A stretch of 64,000 nucleotides of DNA from NCBI RefSeq assembly GCF_000380505.1, contig NZ_AQYH01000019.1, forward strand, positions 124,001-188,000, given 5' to 3'. Each line of letters begins with the position of its first letter. Positions within the stretch are counted from its first letter, which is position 1. Shown here piece by piece: positions 24,417 through 33,735 of the stretch. A program made the translations under genes and the position numbers. The DNA comes from Kaistia granuli DSM 23481 (GTDB lineage: Bacteria > Pseudomonadota > Alphaproteobacteria > Rhizobiales > Kaistiaceae). The notes under the pieces are model-generated. The model saw only the letters and a program-made list of their open reading frames with translations, searched no databases and was not told the DNA's origin.

Positions 24417-25607
24417 TTACGACGAGAGCGATGTTCCGTTGTGTTCTGCCCAACGAGCAGCGAGTGCAGTGCGACACGGGCGGTGCTTTGGGTTTACAGG
24501 CTCTCGAATTCGTCTCCCATGCAGTTTGCCAAAGCTGCTCTGTCGAATGTCAGGGCTCGCTACAACGCTGAGGCTCTGCGGGTCAATTTGAAGTAGCCCG
24601 AGGTCGAATAGGTTGTGGATGTCCGCGCGTAGCAGGAGGCCGTTTGATATCGAGTTGGTGGAGGGGCCGTCGTATGGTTTGATATGGGCGGCTTGCAGTG
24701 TCGCGATGATGGGCGTTCCGGTAATCGCGCATCGCCCCCCATAGGCGTCGATCAATTGATCGCGGAATCGTGCTTGGCCCTGGCGAATCGCGATCTGCCG
24801 AAGCAGCCACTGTTTCCCGCCGAAGGATGCGGGGAGGGGCAACTCGCTAAGTTGCTCGGCAAACTTCCTGACGGCCTCGCTGTTGTCGATTACTGAGCGC
24901 TCGGCTGCAGTTGGAACAATGGTTCTCATTAGCGGCGCGAAGAGCTTCACCGTCCGACTGAACTCCGCCTCAATATTGAACGCACTCCCCACAGCGGGCA
25001 ACGGCACGAGCTTGTAGATTGAGCCGCCACCGCGCTCAGGGCTAGTCGCCTTGAGAAATTGGAGGAGCTCCGAGAGGTTGGCAAAGCTGCCGTCCGGACC
25101 CTGTCGAGACTTGATGCCGAATTGCCACCCCCCGTCGTCATTGAGAGAGCTTGAGAGCGTATGAACAACTGCGCTGTCTGGTTCCGGTAGCTTTCGGTAG
25201 AGTGCTGGAATGATCTCTCGGTTCCGAAGCTTGACCGTGTTGTTGTAGTAGTCATCCTCGTGAATGGCGACGGAGAAGCCCAGCTCTAGTCCAGCTTCGG
25301 ATGCGATAGCGTAGGTCTGAGGAAATGGTCCAAACGAGTCTGGCTCTTGGTTGATCACTGATGCCCAGAGATCTAGCGGCCTCTGACCTTGGACCCCGCC
25401 ATTGCGATAAAAGCGAGTGCTCCACGTCTTGCAGACGGAGCTAAGCCCATTCTGTTCCAGTGCGATGTGGGCTGCCGATGAGAGGGCATCGAATATCCTG
25501 AGGTAGGCGTCCTTGTCATCCTCTGTGACCGTGCCCGTACTAAACGCATGGGAACCAGCATTACGGTATCTATCGAAGACCTGGAGGTCGTCTCTATTGA
25601 GTATCAT
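24417..25607 (-). CDS. HNH endonuclease, restriction type
   Basis: A 396-residue protein. The last third holds an HNH domain: QARFRDQLIDAYGGRCAITG, AAHIKPYDGPSTNSISNGLL and ADIHNLFDLGLLQID, with the metal-binding His residues and Cys of the typical HNH_2 family. The N-terminal 230 residues contain FSVAIHEDDYYN and resemble the DNA- or modification-sensing parts of McrB-type or other modification-dependent nucleases, but no family is certain. Start ATG 25607 has GGGGAGGGA upstream. No cognate methyltransferase lies nearby, so it may attack modified DNA or act as a lone defence nuclease. Confidence 0.82.
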   Translation of the reverse strand: MILNRDDLQVFDRYRNAGSHAFSTGTVTEDDKDAYLRIFDALSSAAHIALEQNGLSSVCKTWSTRFYRNGGVQGQRPLDLWASVINQEPDSFGPFPQTYAIASEAGLELGFSVAIHEDDYYNNTVKLRNREIIPALYRKLPEPDSAVVHTLSSSLNDDGGWQFGIKSRQGPDGSFANLSELLQFLKATSPERGGGSIYKLVPLPAVGSAFNIEAEFSRTVKLFAPLMRTIVPTAAERSVIDNSEAVRKFAEQLSELPLPASFGGKQWLLRQIAIRQGQARFRDQLIDAYGGRCAITGTPIIATLQAAHIKPYDGPSTNSISNGLLLRADIHNLFDLGLLQIDPQSLSVVASPDIRQSSFGKLHGRRIREPVNPKHRPCRTALAARWAEHNGTSLSS

Positions 25608-25712
25608 GCTCCCTCCCCAACGGCTATTGCTCGGAAAATTGTAAGTATAAGGTAGTTTAAGTAAGCCATCGTCGGGCGTGAGTCCCTGTTTTTTTTGGGC
25701 TGATCTGTATGT

Positions 25713-26861
25713 TCACGACCCGCAGCACACCTCTCGCACATAGGTGTTTCCAAAGGTCAGGAGACTGTCCTTGGGCACGAGGTTGCGTGACTTCATTCGC
25801 TGCAACAGTTTGAGTCCTTGCGCGCGGTCTTGAACTTGTTCCCTAAGCGTGACGGCAAACCAGCCACTCGTGGTCAGGTAGGCGGCTAGCGGAGTCGACG
25901 ATGCCTCGACGAATGCCTCGGCATCTTCAAAACGACGGAAGCTCTTCACCTGGATGCGCCTCACTCCGGGGATTGCCGCCTCGAACTGGTCAACAAGGAT
26001 CCACGACGTGTGCGCGTAACCAACCAGTCCGGCCGCGCGGACGCGGTACCATTCAGCGGTGCGCCCCAGTATTGCAACCTGCGTTCCGTTCGCTATCTGG
26101 CGAACAACAGGCGCATTTTCGAATGGGCTTTGTTTGAGATCGACATGCTCGCCCGGATGCTGGACGCGCCCGGATGTCGGGTTGGGGATCTTGAACTTGG
26201 ACGTAGTCGCTTCTGCGGCGGTCGAGTTTCGAGGCGGGAGTGGGGCCGCCGCCGCCCTCGGTGCAGTCGCAGAGCTATCTGCGGACAGGGTAGTGACGCG
26301 ATATTCTTCCATCTCGCGCCGTGACAGGTAACGCATGTCGTCGGAATCGTACTGCAGGGCTAGCTTTAACAACGATGGATCGGCCCCCATCTCGCCGATG
26401 TAGATCATCATGTCAGCAGTCAGCGCCTGAATCGACGAGACCGCGTCATTGGTGGTGATGCCGAAGGTGTTGCTAAAGGAGCTTTTGTGAACGCCGATGG
26501 CTCCGGGCATGGCTGCTCGCCAAGTCCCCCCCAGGAAAGCGAGCGCACACGCTGATGCGCACTCACCGGATCGAAGTTGCATGGTGGCCAAGCCATGACG
26601 GCGGATCAATCTCCCGAGTTCCATGGCTTTGTATGGGTTGCCGCCGATGGAATCGAACGTCACCAGTTGAGCGCCGCTCGACTGGGCGATCCTTTCAAAG
26701 GCGTTGAGATCGTCGGTGAACTCAATCTCTCCCGATGCGATGATGATCGTCATCTCATCCGAGGCGCTCGTTTGAAACTGAAGCTGCGCGCTGGCTGGCT
26801 CAATGAGCGCGTTCGCGGCCGCAATCAATGCCGCCAAGTACCAGAATTTTCTTGATGTCAT
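25713..26861 (-). CDS. Secreted ClpP-like protein with SH3 and SPOR-like C-terminus
   Basis: A 382-residue protein with a signal peptide (YLAALIAAANALIEPASA). The ClpP-like core (30-190) has IGGNPYKAMELGRLIRRHG, candidate nucleophile Ser103 in ECASACALAFLGG and His125 in GVHKSS. A bacterial SH3 domain (about 235-290, WYRVRAAGLVGYAHTSWI) follows a low-complexity Ala/Pro linker, then a SPOR-like end (IPGVRRIQVKSFRRFEDAEA). SH3 and SPOR domains bind cell-wall material, which places it in the periplasm. It is a relative of the product at 11923-12900; both have a Cys-x-Ser-x-Cys or Cys-x-Ser-Ser-Cys active-site loop. Confidence 0.78.
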   Translation of the reverse strand: MTSRKFWYLAALIAAANALIEPASAQLQFQTSASDEMTIIIASGEIEFTDDLNAFERIAQSSGAQLVTFDSIGGNPYKAMELGRLIRRHGLATMQLRSGECASACALAFLGGTWRAAMPGAIGVHKSSFSNTFGITTNDAVSSIQALTADMMIYIGEMGADPSLLKLALQYDSDDMRYLSRREMEEYRVTTLSADSSATAPRAAAAPLPPRNSTAAEATTSKFKIPNPTSGRVQHPGEHVDLKQSPFENAPVVRQIANGTQVAILGRTAEWYRVRAAGLVGYAHTSWILVDQFEAAIPGVRRIQVKSFRRFEDAEAFVEASSTPLAAYLTTSGWFAVTLREQVQDRAQGLKLLQRMKSRNLVPKDSLLTFGNTYVREVCCGS

Positions 26862-27226
26862 CAGTCCTGCCCCCGCGTCCGACCGTACGATGGGCGCGGG
26901 GTGGTGTCGAGCGCGGCCGACGGTCTGTCGCGGCCTGGGAGATGTACTAAAGTTATGTACTAAAATAGTTTGATCGACGCATGTTAAGTCATTGACTTTA
27001 TTGCATTATGAACGCGTGACTTGGGCTTCTCCCGCCCAACCCAGCCTAGTTAGTGGACGCTTACCGCTGCTCTACGCGAGACGATCTGGTGTGTCGGGCG
27101 CCACCTTGGGCGGGGTGACAACCTGACACGCAAGGCTAGTGGTTGACAGACTCCCACAACACTCCCACAAGTCACGATGACCGAAGCGGGAAACGTAGGT
27201 TCTGCTTGGGGTTAGTCGCGGGAGAG
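26862..27226. other. Right-end non-coding stretch of the island
   Basis: No gene is seen. It contains an AT-rich patch (about 26950-27010) and CTCCCACAACACTCCCACA near 27152, which resembles the 5' coding part of the integrase (GCTCCCACAATGCTCCCACA at about 6960), a further hint of old integrase debris. Confidence 0.45.
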
Positions 27227-27260
27227 TCGAATCCAGGTTCCCCAGCCACTCATTTCCAAG
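27227..27260 (+). repeat. attR-type direct repeat of tRNA-Gln 3' end
   Basis: Bases 27227-27253 are identical to 6866-6892. The preceding bases do not continue the tRNA, so only the 3' portion is duplicated. It marks the right end of the current island. Confidence 0.92.
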
Positions 27261-27317
27261 CATTCGAATATTGAAGCGTTTTCACCTCGGCATCGTCTGT
27301 TGCCGGGGTTTTGTTCA

Positions 27318-27666
27318 TGACGCTTCCGCAATCTTCCCGCATCGCCCCGCAAGGGTGGCATGTGCTATTTCGGGCGTCGGCTGCCTCGTCCCCATCCGGC
27401 CAAGTTGCCCTGTCTCTCAATGCAAGGAATTTCGGGCGCGCCGAGTATATCGCCGAAGACCCAGCGCGCATTTTGACGTCCGAATCGCTGATCCTATGGC
27501 CGATGCTAGAGGATACTTGCTGCCTTCAGGCTCGAGAGACGCCCTCTGCTTGAGGAGACGCGAACACAGATCATTGCGGCCGATTGCGGCAACCCGGCAC
27601 CTAATATGAGCTATTCGGGCCTGCCGGGTGGGACCAATGATGTGGACATCGAGTGCACGAGCGGGC
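27318..27666 (+). pseudogene. Remnant of a second tRNA-Gln integrase gene
   Basis: It starts ATG ACG CTT CCG CAA at 27318, the same MTLPQ as the intact integrase and at nearly the same distance from the tRNA 3' repeat. Matching blocks include SGQVALSLNARNFGRAEYIA (integrase: GEVAISLGIRDFRLAEYVA) and, in another frame, RTQIIAADCGNPAP then YSGLPG. The rest is deleted. Similarity also covers the leader between repeat and start codon. It is the relic of an earlier, related island at the same site. Confidence 0.88.
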
Positions 27667-27808
27667 AACAGGACCGGTTCGCTTCTAGAGCGTCAGCGCG
27701 CCTTGCCTCAACGAAGTCGGCCATCAGCAGCGTACATCCCACCCGTTCGGGAGCGAGGCTAGCTTGCTTGGTCGGCACAGGCATCCCGTCGGTGCAGCGG
27801 TCGTGCCG

Positions 27809-28795
27809 TCAGGCGGCGGCGCCTTCATGGCTGTGCTTGTTCAGCCGCGCCTGTAGCACGACGACGACGAGCAGGAAGCCGCCCCGGATGACCGATTGCC
27901 AATAGGCCGAGAGCGAGATCCATCCAAGGCCGTTCTCGAAGTTCAGGATGTTGAAGACCATAGAAAGCAGCAGCGCGCCCGCGAGCGTCGCGCCGACCGA
28001 TCCTGACCCGCCCGTAAGCAATGTACCGCCGACGACGACCGACGCAATGGCGAACAATTCCCAGCCGATGCCCTCGGTTGGCTGGCCCGCCCCGAACTGC
28101 GATGCCAGGATGACACCGGCGAGACCGGCCAGCGCACCGGAGATCGCATAGACGGCAACCAGCGTGCGATCGACGTTGAGCCCCATCAGCTTCGCGGTCA
28201 TCTCGCCGTCGCCCACCGCCAGGATGTGGCGGCCTGAGGGCCGGCGCTCGAGCACGATCCAGCCCAGCACAAAGGCTGCCAGCGCGATCCAGGCCGGAAT
28301 CGGGAAGCCCAGGAAATCGTCCTGGCCGATGATCGTGAAGCCGGTTTCATATGAGACCGACACCGACTGGTTGTTGGCCAGAAGCAGCGCTGTGCCATAG
28401 GCCGCCAGCATCATCGCCAGCGTGGCGATGAAGGGCTGAATGCGCATCTTGGCGACCATGAAGCCGTTCAGCAGCCCGGCGGCGAGACCCGCCCCCACGC
28501 CAGCGGCAAGACCGGCATACCAGCTATGGTTCGACAGCATCGCCGCGCAAACGCTGGCCATGGCCGCGACGGCGCCGACCGACAGGTCGATGCCGCCCGA
28601 GATGATGACGAACGCCATGCCGAGCGCGATCAGGCAGAACATCGAATTGTAGCGCAGGAAGCTCAGCATATTGAACGAGGAGAGGAAATTGTCATAGCGC
28701 AGCGCGCCGAAGGCGATTAGCCCGAACAGCGCGACGATAACGCAGAGGCGGGCAAGGTCGCCGGACGTTTTCGGCTTCAAGATGGCTGGAAACAT
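27809..28795 (-). CDS. yjfF: Sugar ABC transporter permease (YjfF-like)
   Basis: A 328-residue RbsC-family permease. It has about ten hydrophobic segments and family motifs MLSFLRYNSMFCLIALGMAF, GGIDLSVGAVAAM, and GTLLTGGSGSVGATLAGALL. It is the last gene of the transport operon, 10 bp after the preceding permease. Together they form the heterodimeric membrane pore of a furanose- or pentose-type importer like E. coli YtfT-YjfF (galactofuranose). The symbol is by family resemblance; the substrate in this organism is unknown. Confidence 0.88.
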   Translation of the reverse strand: MFPAILKPKTSGDLARLCVIVALFGLIAFGALRYDNFLSSFNMLSFLRYNSMFCLIALGMAFVIISGGIDLSVGAVAAMASVCAAMLSNHSWYAGLAAGVGAGLAAGLLNGFMVAKMRIQPFIATLAMMLAAYGTALLLANNQSVSVSYETGFTIIGQDDFLGFPIPAWIALAAFVLGWIVLERRPSGRHILAVGDGEMTAKLMGLNVDRTLVAVYAISGALAGLAGVILASQFGAGQPTEGIGWELFAIASVVVGGTLLTGGSGSVGATLAGALLLSMVFNILNFENGLGWISLSAYWQSVIRGGFLLVVVVLQARLNKHSHEGAAA

Positions 28796-28805
28796 CAGAT
28801 TTTCC

Positions 28806-29804
28806 TCAAGCCTTGCTGGCGCGTTGCTGGATGAAGACCGCCGCGACGATCAGCCCGGCCTTGACGACCAAGGCGGCCGCATCCGGCACGCCATTGGCAA
28901 GTAGCGTGTAGCGGACCAGCTGGATGACGAAGGCGCCCAGCACGGTCCCGATGATGTTGGCGCGTCCGCCCGTCAGCAGCGATCCGCCGACGGCCACCGC
29001 GGCAATGGCGTCGAGTTCCATGCCGAAACCGACCAGGTTGGCATCGCTGGCCGAATTGCGGGCAATGACGATCAGGCCGGCAAGGCCGGCCAGCGCGCCG
29101 GAGACGATATAGACGAATAGCTTGACGCGGCGGACGGGGATGCCGGTCAGCCGCGCCGCCTTCTCATTGCCGCCGACGGCGATGATCTGGCGGCCGATCA
29201 CCGTCTGGCGGATCAGGGCGAAGGCAAGGGCCGCGACCGCCAGCATCAGGATGACCTGGACAGGGATTCCGCCGATCCTGCCCATGGCGATGAACTGGAA
29301 CTCCGGGTTCTTGAAGACCTGCAGATTGCCGTTGGTGATGACCTGCGCGATGCCACGACCGGCGATGAACAGTACCAGCGTGGCGACGATCGGCTGGATC
29401 CGGAAATTCGTCACCAGGAAGCCGTTGAACCAGCCGAGCATGCCGGCGATCAGGATGGGGATTACCAAAGCCAGCGCCACGCCCAGAACCGGATCGACCG
29501 GGAACAGCTTTCCCATGAAGATCATCGGCGCAATCGCCCCCGCGATCGCCATCAGCGAGCCGACAGAAAGGTCGATGCCGCCGGTCGCGATCACCAGAGT
29601 CATGCCGATGGCGACGATGACGATTGGCGCCACCTGGGTCAGGTTCACGTTCAGCGTCTGCCAGGACAGGAAATTCCGCGTCATGAAGACGTTGAACAGG
29701 ATGAGCGCGAGGAAGGCGAGAAAGGTGCCGTAGCGGCTGAGAAAGACCAGGGGCGACATGGAGGCGGTCGCTGCCCCGGGGGATGAACTGGCACTGACGG
29801 TCAT
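28806..29804 (-). CDS. ytfT: Sugar ABC transporter permease (YtfT-like)
   Basis: A 332-residue RbsC-family permease. The cytoplasmic Ser/Ala-rich start is followed by helices and motifs GMTLVIATGGIDLSVGSLMA, FNGFLVTNFRIQPIVATL and VAVGGSLLTGGRANIIGTVL. The ATG overlaps the ATPase stop by 4 bp, indicating coupling. It is encoded directly before its partner permease. Confidence 0.9.
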   Translation of the reverse strand: MTVSASSSPGAATASMSPLVFLSRYGTFLAFLALILFNVFMTRNFLSWQTLNVNLTQVAPIVIVAIGMTLVIATGGIDLSVGSLMAIAGAIAPMIFMGKLFPVDPVLGVALALVIPILIAGMLGWFNGFLVTNFRIQPIVATLVLFIAGRGIAQVITNGNLQVFKNPEFQFIAMGRIGGIPVQVILMLAVAALAFALIRQTVIGRQIIAVGGNEKAARLTGIPVRRVKLFVYIVSGALAGLAGLIVIARNSASDANLVGFGMELDAIAAVAVGGSLLTGGRANIIGTVLGAFVIQLVRYTLLANGVPDAAALVVKAGLIVAAVFIQQRASKA

Positions 29805-31324
29805 GACACATTTCCAGCTGGATTCTGATGCTCCGCATCCTGGTGAGCCATGGCGGCGAGCAGGGACGCTTCCGACAGCGCCGCGCGTGGCAATTCGGCG
29901 ACGGAGCGGCCGTCGCTCAAGACGGTGACGCGATCGGCCGCTGCCAGCAATTCCTCCAGCTCCGAGGAGATCATCAGCACGCTCAGCCCCTCATCGGCGA
30001 GGCTGCGGAGCAGCTTCAGAATTTCCGCCTTGGCGCCGATATCGATGCCGCGGGTCGGCTCGTCGACGATCAGAACCTTCGGGTCGGTACAGAGCCAGCG
30101 GGCGAGCAGCACTTTCTGCTGGTTGCCGCCGGAGAGTTCCTTGATCGGCTGGTCAGGCGAGGCGCACTTGACGCCGAGCGCCTTGATGAAGTGCCGGACG
30201 ATCTCCTCCTGCCGGGCACGATCCACGATGCCCGCTTTCCTGAGCCGGGGCAGCAGGGCAAGCGTCATGTTCTCGCGGATGCTCATGTCCGGGATGATGC
30301 CATCGACCTTGCGGTCTTCCGACACCAGGCCGATGCCGTCGGCGATCGCGTCGGCCGGCTCGCGGTAACGCCGCTCTTGTCCTTCGAAGCGCAGGCTGCC
30401 CTTGTCGAAGCGATCGTCGCCGAACAGGATCCGCGCCGTCTCGGAACGGCCGGAGCCGAGCAGTCCGGCAAGGCCCGAAATCTCGCCTTGGCGAATGGTG
30501 AGGTCGACGTCGCGAACCCGCACGCCCGAACCAATGGCGTCCGCCTCCATTCGCACCGGCTTCTCCGGCCCTTCGACCTTGCTGGAGGCCATGGCCTGGA
30601 AAGCAGCCAGCTCGCGGTCGAGCATGTGGCGCACCAGCTCCATCTTGGGCATGGCGGCCATATCGCTGACGGCGACGGTCTGGCCGTCGCGCATGATCGT
30701 CACGCGCTCGCAAATGGCATAGAGCTCATCCAGCCGGTGGCCGATGAACAGGATCGCCACGCCGCGTTTCTTCAGCGTGCGGATGGTTTCGAACAGCACG
30801 ACCACTTCGCGCTCATCCAGCGACGAGGTCGGCTCGTCCATGATCAGCAGCCTGGCGTTCTGGGTGACGGAACGGGCAATCGCCACCATCTGCCGGGTCG
30901 CCGCACTGAAGCGTGCGACCGGAAGGTCGACGTCGATGTCGAGGTTGAAGGTCTTCAGCACCTTGCGGGCGCCTTCTCGCATCGCGGCGCGGTCCAGGAA
31001 GCCGAAGCGGCGCGGTTCGCGCGAAAGGTAGATGTTTTCCGCCACCGAACGCTGCGGCGCGAGGTTGATTTCCTGATAGATCGTCGCAATCCCGCCCGCC
31101 TGGCTTTCGGCCGGCGAGCCAAAGGCGACGTCGCGGCCGCCAAATCGGATGGTGCCGCTGTCGCGCGTGTAGGCGCCGGTCAGGATCTTGACCAGGGTCG
31201 ACTTGCCCGCGCCGTTCTGGCCGACCAGCGCCATGGCTTCGCCGGGGGCGATCTCGAGCGACGCCTCCCGGAGCGCCGGAATTCCGGCGAAGGATTTGCT
31301 GATATTCTGCATCGACAACAGCAT
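29801..31324 (-). CDS. ytfR: Sugar ABC transporter duplicated ATP-binding protein (YtfR-like)
   Basis: A 507-residue ATPase with two nucleotide-binding domains, as in RbsA/YtfR. Domain 1 has Walker A GQNGAGKST, FSAATRQMVAIARSV and LLIMDEPTSSLDE; domain 2 has LAGLLGSGRSETA, signature ELSGGNQQKVLLARWL and VLIVDEPTRGIDIG. Domain 2's degenerate P-loop is normal for the family. The ATG at 31324 was preferred to 31363 because homologues begin with the LLSMQNISKSFAG strand. A stem-loop separates it from the binding-protein gene. Confidence 0.93.
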   Translation of the reverse strand: MLLSMQNISKSFAGIPALREASLEIAPGEAMALVGQNGAGKSTLVKILTGAYTRDSGTIRFGGRDVAFGSPAESQAGGIATIYQEINLAPQRSVAENIYLSREPRRFGFLDRAAMREGARKVLKTFNLDIDVDLPVARFSAATRQMVAIARSVTQNARLLIMDEPTSSLDEREVVVLFETIRTLKKRGVAILFIGHRLDELYAICERVTIMRDGQTVAVSDMAAMPKMELVRHMLDRELAAFQAMASSKVEGPEKPVRMEADAIGSGVRVRDVDLTIRQGEISGLAGLLGSGRSETARILFGDDRFDKGSLRFEGQERRYREPADAIADGIGLVSEDRKVDGIIPDMSIRENMTLALLPRLRKAGIVDRARQEEIVRHFIKALGVKCASPDQPIKELSGGNQQKVLLARWLCTDPKVLIVDEPTRGIDIGAKAEILKLLRSLADEGLSVLMISSELEELLAAADRVTVLSDGRSVAELPRAALSEASLLAAMAHQDAEHQNPAGNVS

Positions 31325-31349
31325 GCCGGCAGGTCCTTCCTGGGTATGA

Positions 31350-31378
31350 ACCGGCCGGCGCACTGAGCCCCGGCCGGT
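31350..31378. other. Stem-loop between binding-protein and ATPase genes
   Basis: A perfect 9-bp stem ACCGGCCGG/CCGGCCGGT with an 11-base loop in the 194-bp gap. It has no T-tract. It is probably a structure that protects the binding-protein mRNA or weakens downstream expression. Confidence 0.5.
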
Positions 31379-31518
31379 AAATCAGCCTAAGCGCGAGCCT
31401 CTCGTCGACTAGGGGGGCGGCTGCGCTCCGGAACGTCACCCTGAAGCAACGATTCTGAGCGTTCCAGTCCCGAAGGGCGTGCTGTCCTTCCACGCGCCAA
31501 TCCCCCCGGCCAGAGACG

Positions 31519-32502
31519 CTAGTAGGCGCTTTCGAGCTCCGCGGCGGCGTTCGACGGGTCGTAGAACTTGTCGACATTGATGACCCAGGGCTCGATCGCT
31601 TCGCCCTTCGCATAGCGCTGCATCGTCTCGTAGGCCTTGGGCCCGAAGCGCGGGTTGCACTCGACGACGGCGTTGATCTTGCCGTCAACGACAGCCTGGA
31701 CCGCTTCCTTGCCGCCGTCGATCGACAGCACGAGGATGTCCTTGCCGGGAACCTTGCCGGCCGCTTCGATGGCCGAGATCGCGCCCATCGCCATTTCGTC
31801 GTTGTGGGCGTAGATCACATTGGCGTCCGGATGCGCCTGCAGCAGCGCCTCGGCGACCTGGCGGCCCTTGTCGCGGGCGAAATCGCCCGATTGCGACGCG
31901 ACGATCTCGAAACCGCCGGCAGCCTTGATGGCGTCGTCAAAGCCCTTCTTGCGGTCATTGGCCGGCGACGAGCCGGTGGTGCCTTCGAGCTCGATGATCT
32001 TGGTCTTGCCATTGGCGTTCTGGATCAGCCATTCGGCGATGCGCTTGCCTTCCTCTACGAAATCCGAACCGATGAAGGTCAGATAGTCTACGCCCGGCTT
32101 GGCAAGGCTCGGATCCACGGTGCGATCGAGCAGGATGACCGGAATCCCGGCCTTCTTGGCGGCCATGACGGCAGGGATCAGTGGCTTCTCTTCGCGGGGG
32201 GCGAGGAAAATGACGTCGACGCCCTGGGCGATCATCGAATTGACGTCGGCAACCTGCTTGGCGGCCGAGCCCGCGGCATCCGTATAGACAAACTGGTAGC
32301 CGAGCTTTTCCGCTTCCGCCTTCATGCTTTCGGTCTGGGCGATGCGCCAGGGATTGTTCGATTCCGTCTGGGCGAAACCGACCTTGTATTTTTCCTTCTG
32401 CGCCAGCTTGGGCAGATCGGCCATGGCCGATGCGCCCGTTATGGCGAGAACGCCGAGCGTCGTGGTCGCCATCATGAACATGCGACGGGTGATTGCAGAC
32501 AT
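31519..32502 (-). CDS. ytfQ: Sugar ABC transporter periplasmic binding protein (YtfQ-like)
   Basis: A 327-residue pentose/hexose-type binding protein with a signal peptide (RRMFMMATTTLGVLAITGASAMA). Characteristic segments are KVGFAQTESNNPWRIAQTES, VIFLAPREEKPLIPAV, IPVILLDRTVD, HNDEMAMGAISAIEAAG and VVECNPRFGP, the last two being typical of YtfQ-type binders. The ATG at 32502 has a strong AGGAGG. It captures the substrate for the YtfR/T/YjfF machinery encoded downstream. Confidence 0.93.
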   Translation of the reverse strand: MSAITRRMFMMATTTLGVLAITGASAMADLPKLAQKEKYKVGFAQTESNNPWRIAQTESMKAEAEKLGYQFVYTDAAGSAAKQVADVNSMIAQGVDVIFLAPREEKPLIPAVMAAKKAGIPVILLDRTVDPSLAKPGVDYLTFIGSDFVEEGKRIAEWLIQNANGKTKIIELEGTTGSSPANDRKKGFDDAIKAAGGFEIVASQSGDFARDKGRQVAEALLQAHPDANVIYAHNDEMAMGAISAIEAAGKVPGKDILVLSIDGGKEAVQAVVDGKINAVVECNPRFGPKAYETMQRYAKGEAIEPWVINVDKFYDPSNAAAELESAY

Positions 32503-32584
32503 TGTAGTACCTCCTCCAAGGCTTGTTGTGTTCGTTCTTACCCGGCCGGCCCTTGGCCGCCGTGATCCTCCTCCAGATCGCGCC

Positions 32585-33685
<1,101 letters not shown>

Positions 33686-33735
33686 TTATATTATATCCTA
33701 GGGATGGTGTTGTGTCTGGATCGTACAGAGCCGGA

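Larger units (their letters stand above)
6866..27253. mobile_element. Integrated genomic island in tRNA-Gln (about 20.4 kb)
   Basis: It is bounded by a 27-bp perfect direct repeat of the tRNA-Gln 3' end and has a tyrosine recombinase as first gene. It contains two further serine recombinases (one decayed), a recombinase-like protein, restriction-type and signalling genes, and several non-coding stretches. Base composition is visibly more AT-rich and codon use differs from the flanking core genes. No conjugation, phage structural or replication genes are seen, so it is either a non-self-mobile island or a decayed element. Confidence 0.9.

Noticed and set aside
29828-31366. Long plus-strand frame antisense to the duplicated sugar ATPase
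   Set aside because: High-GC codon shadow; the minus strand encodes all ABC motifs.
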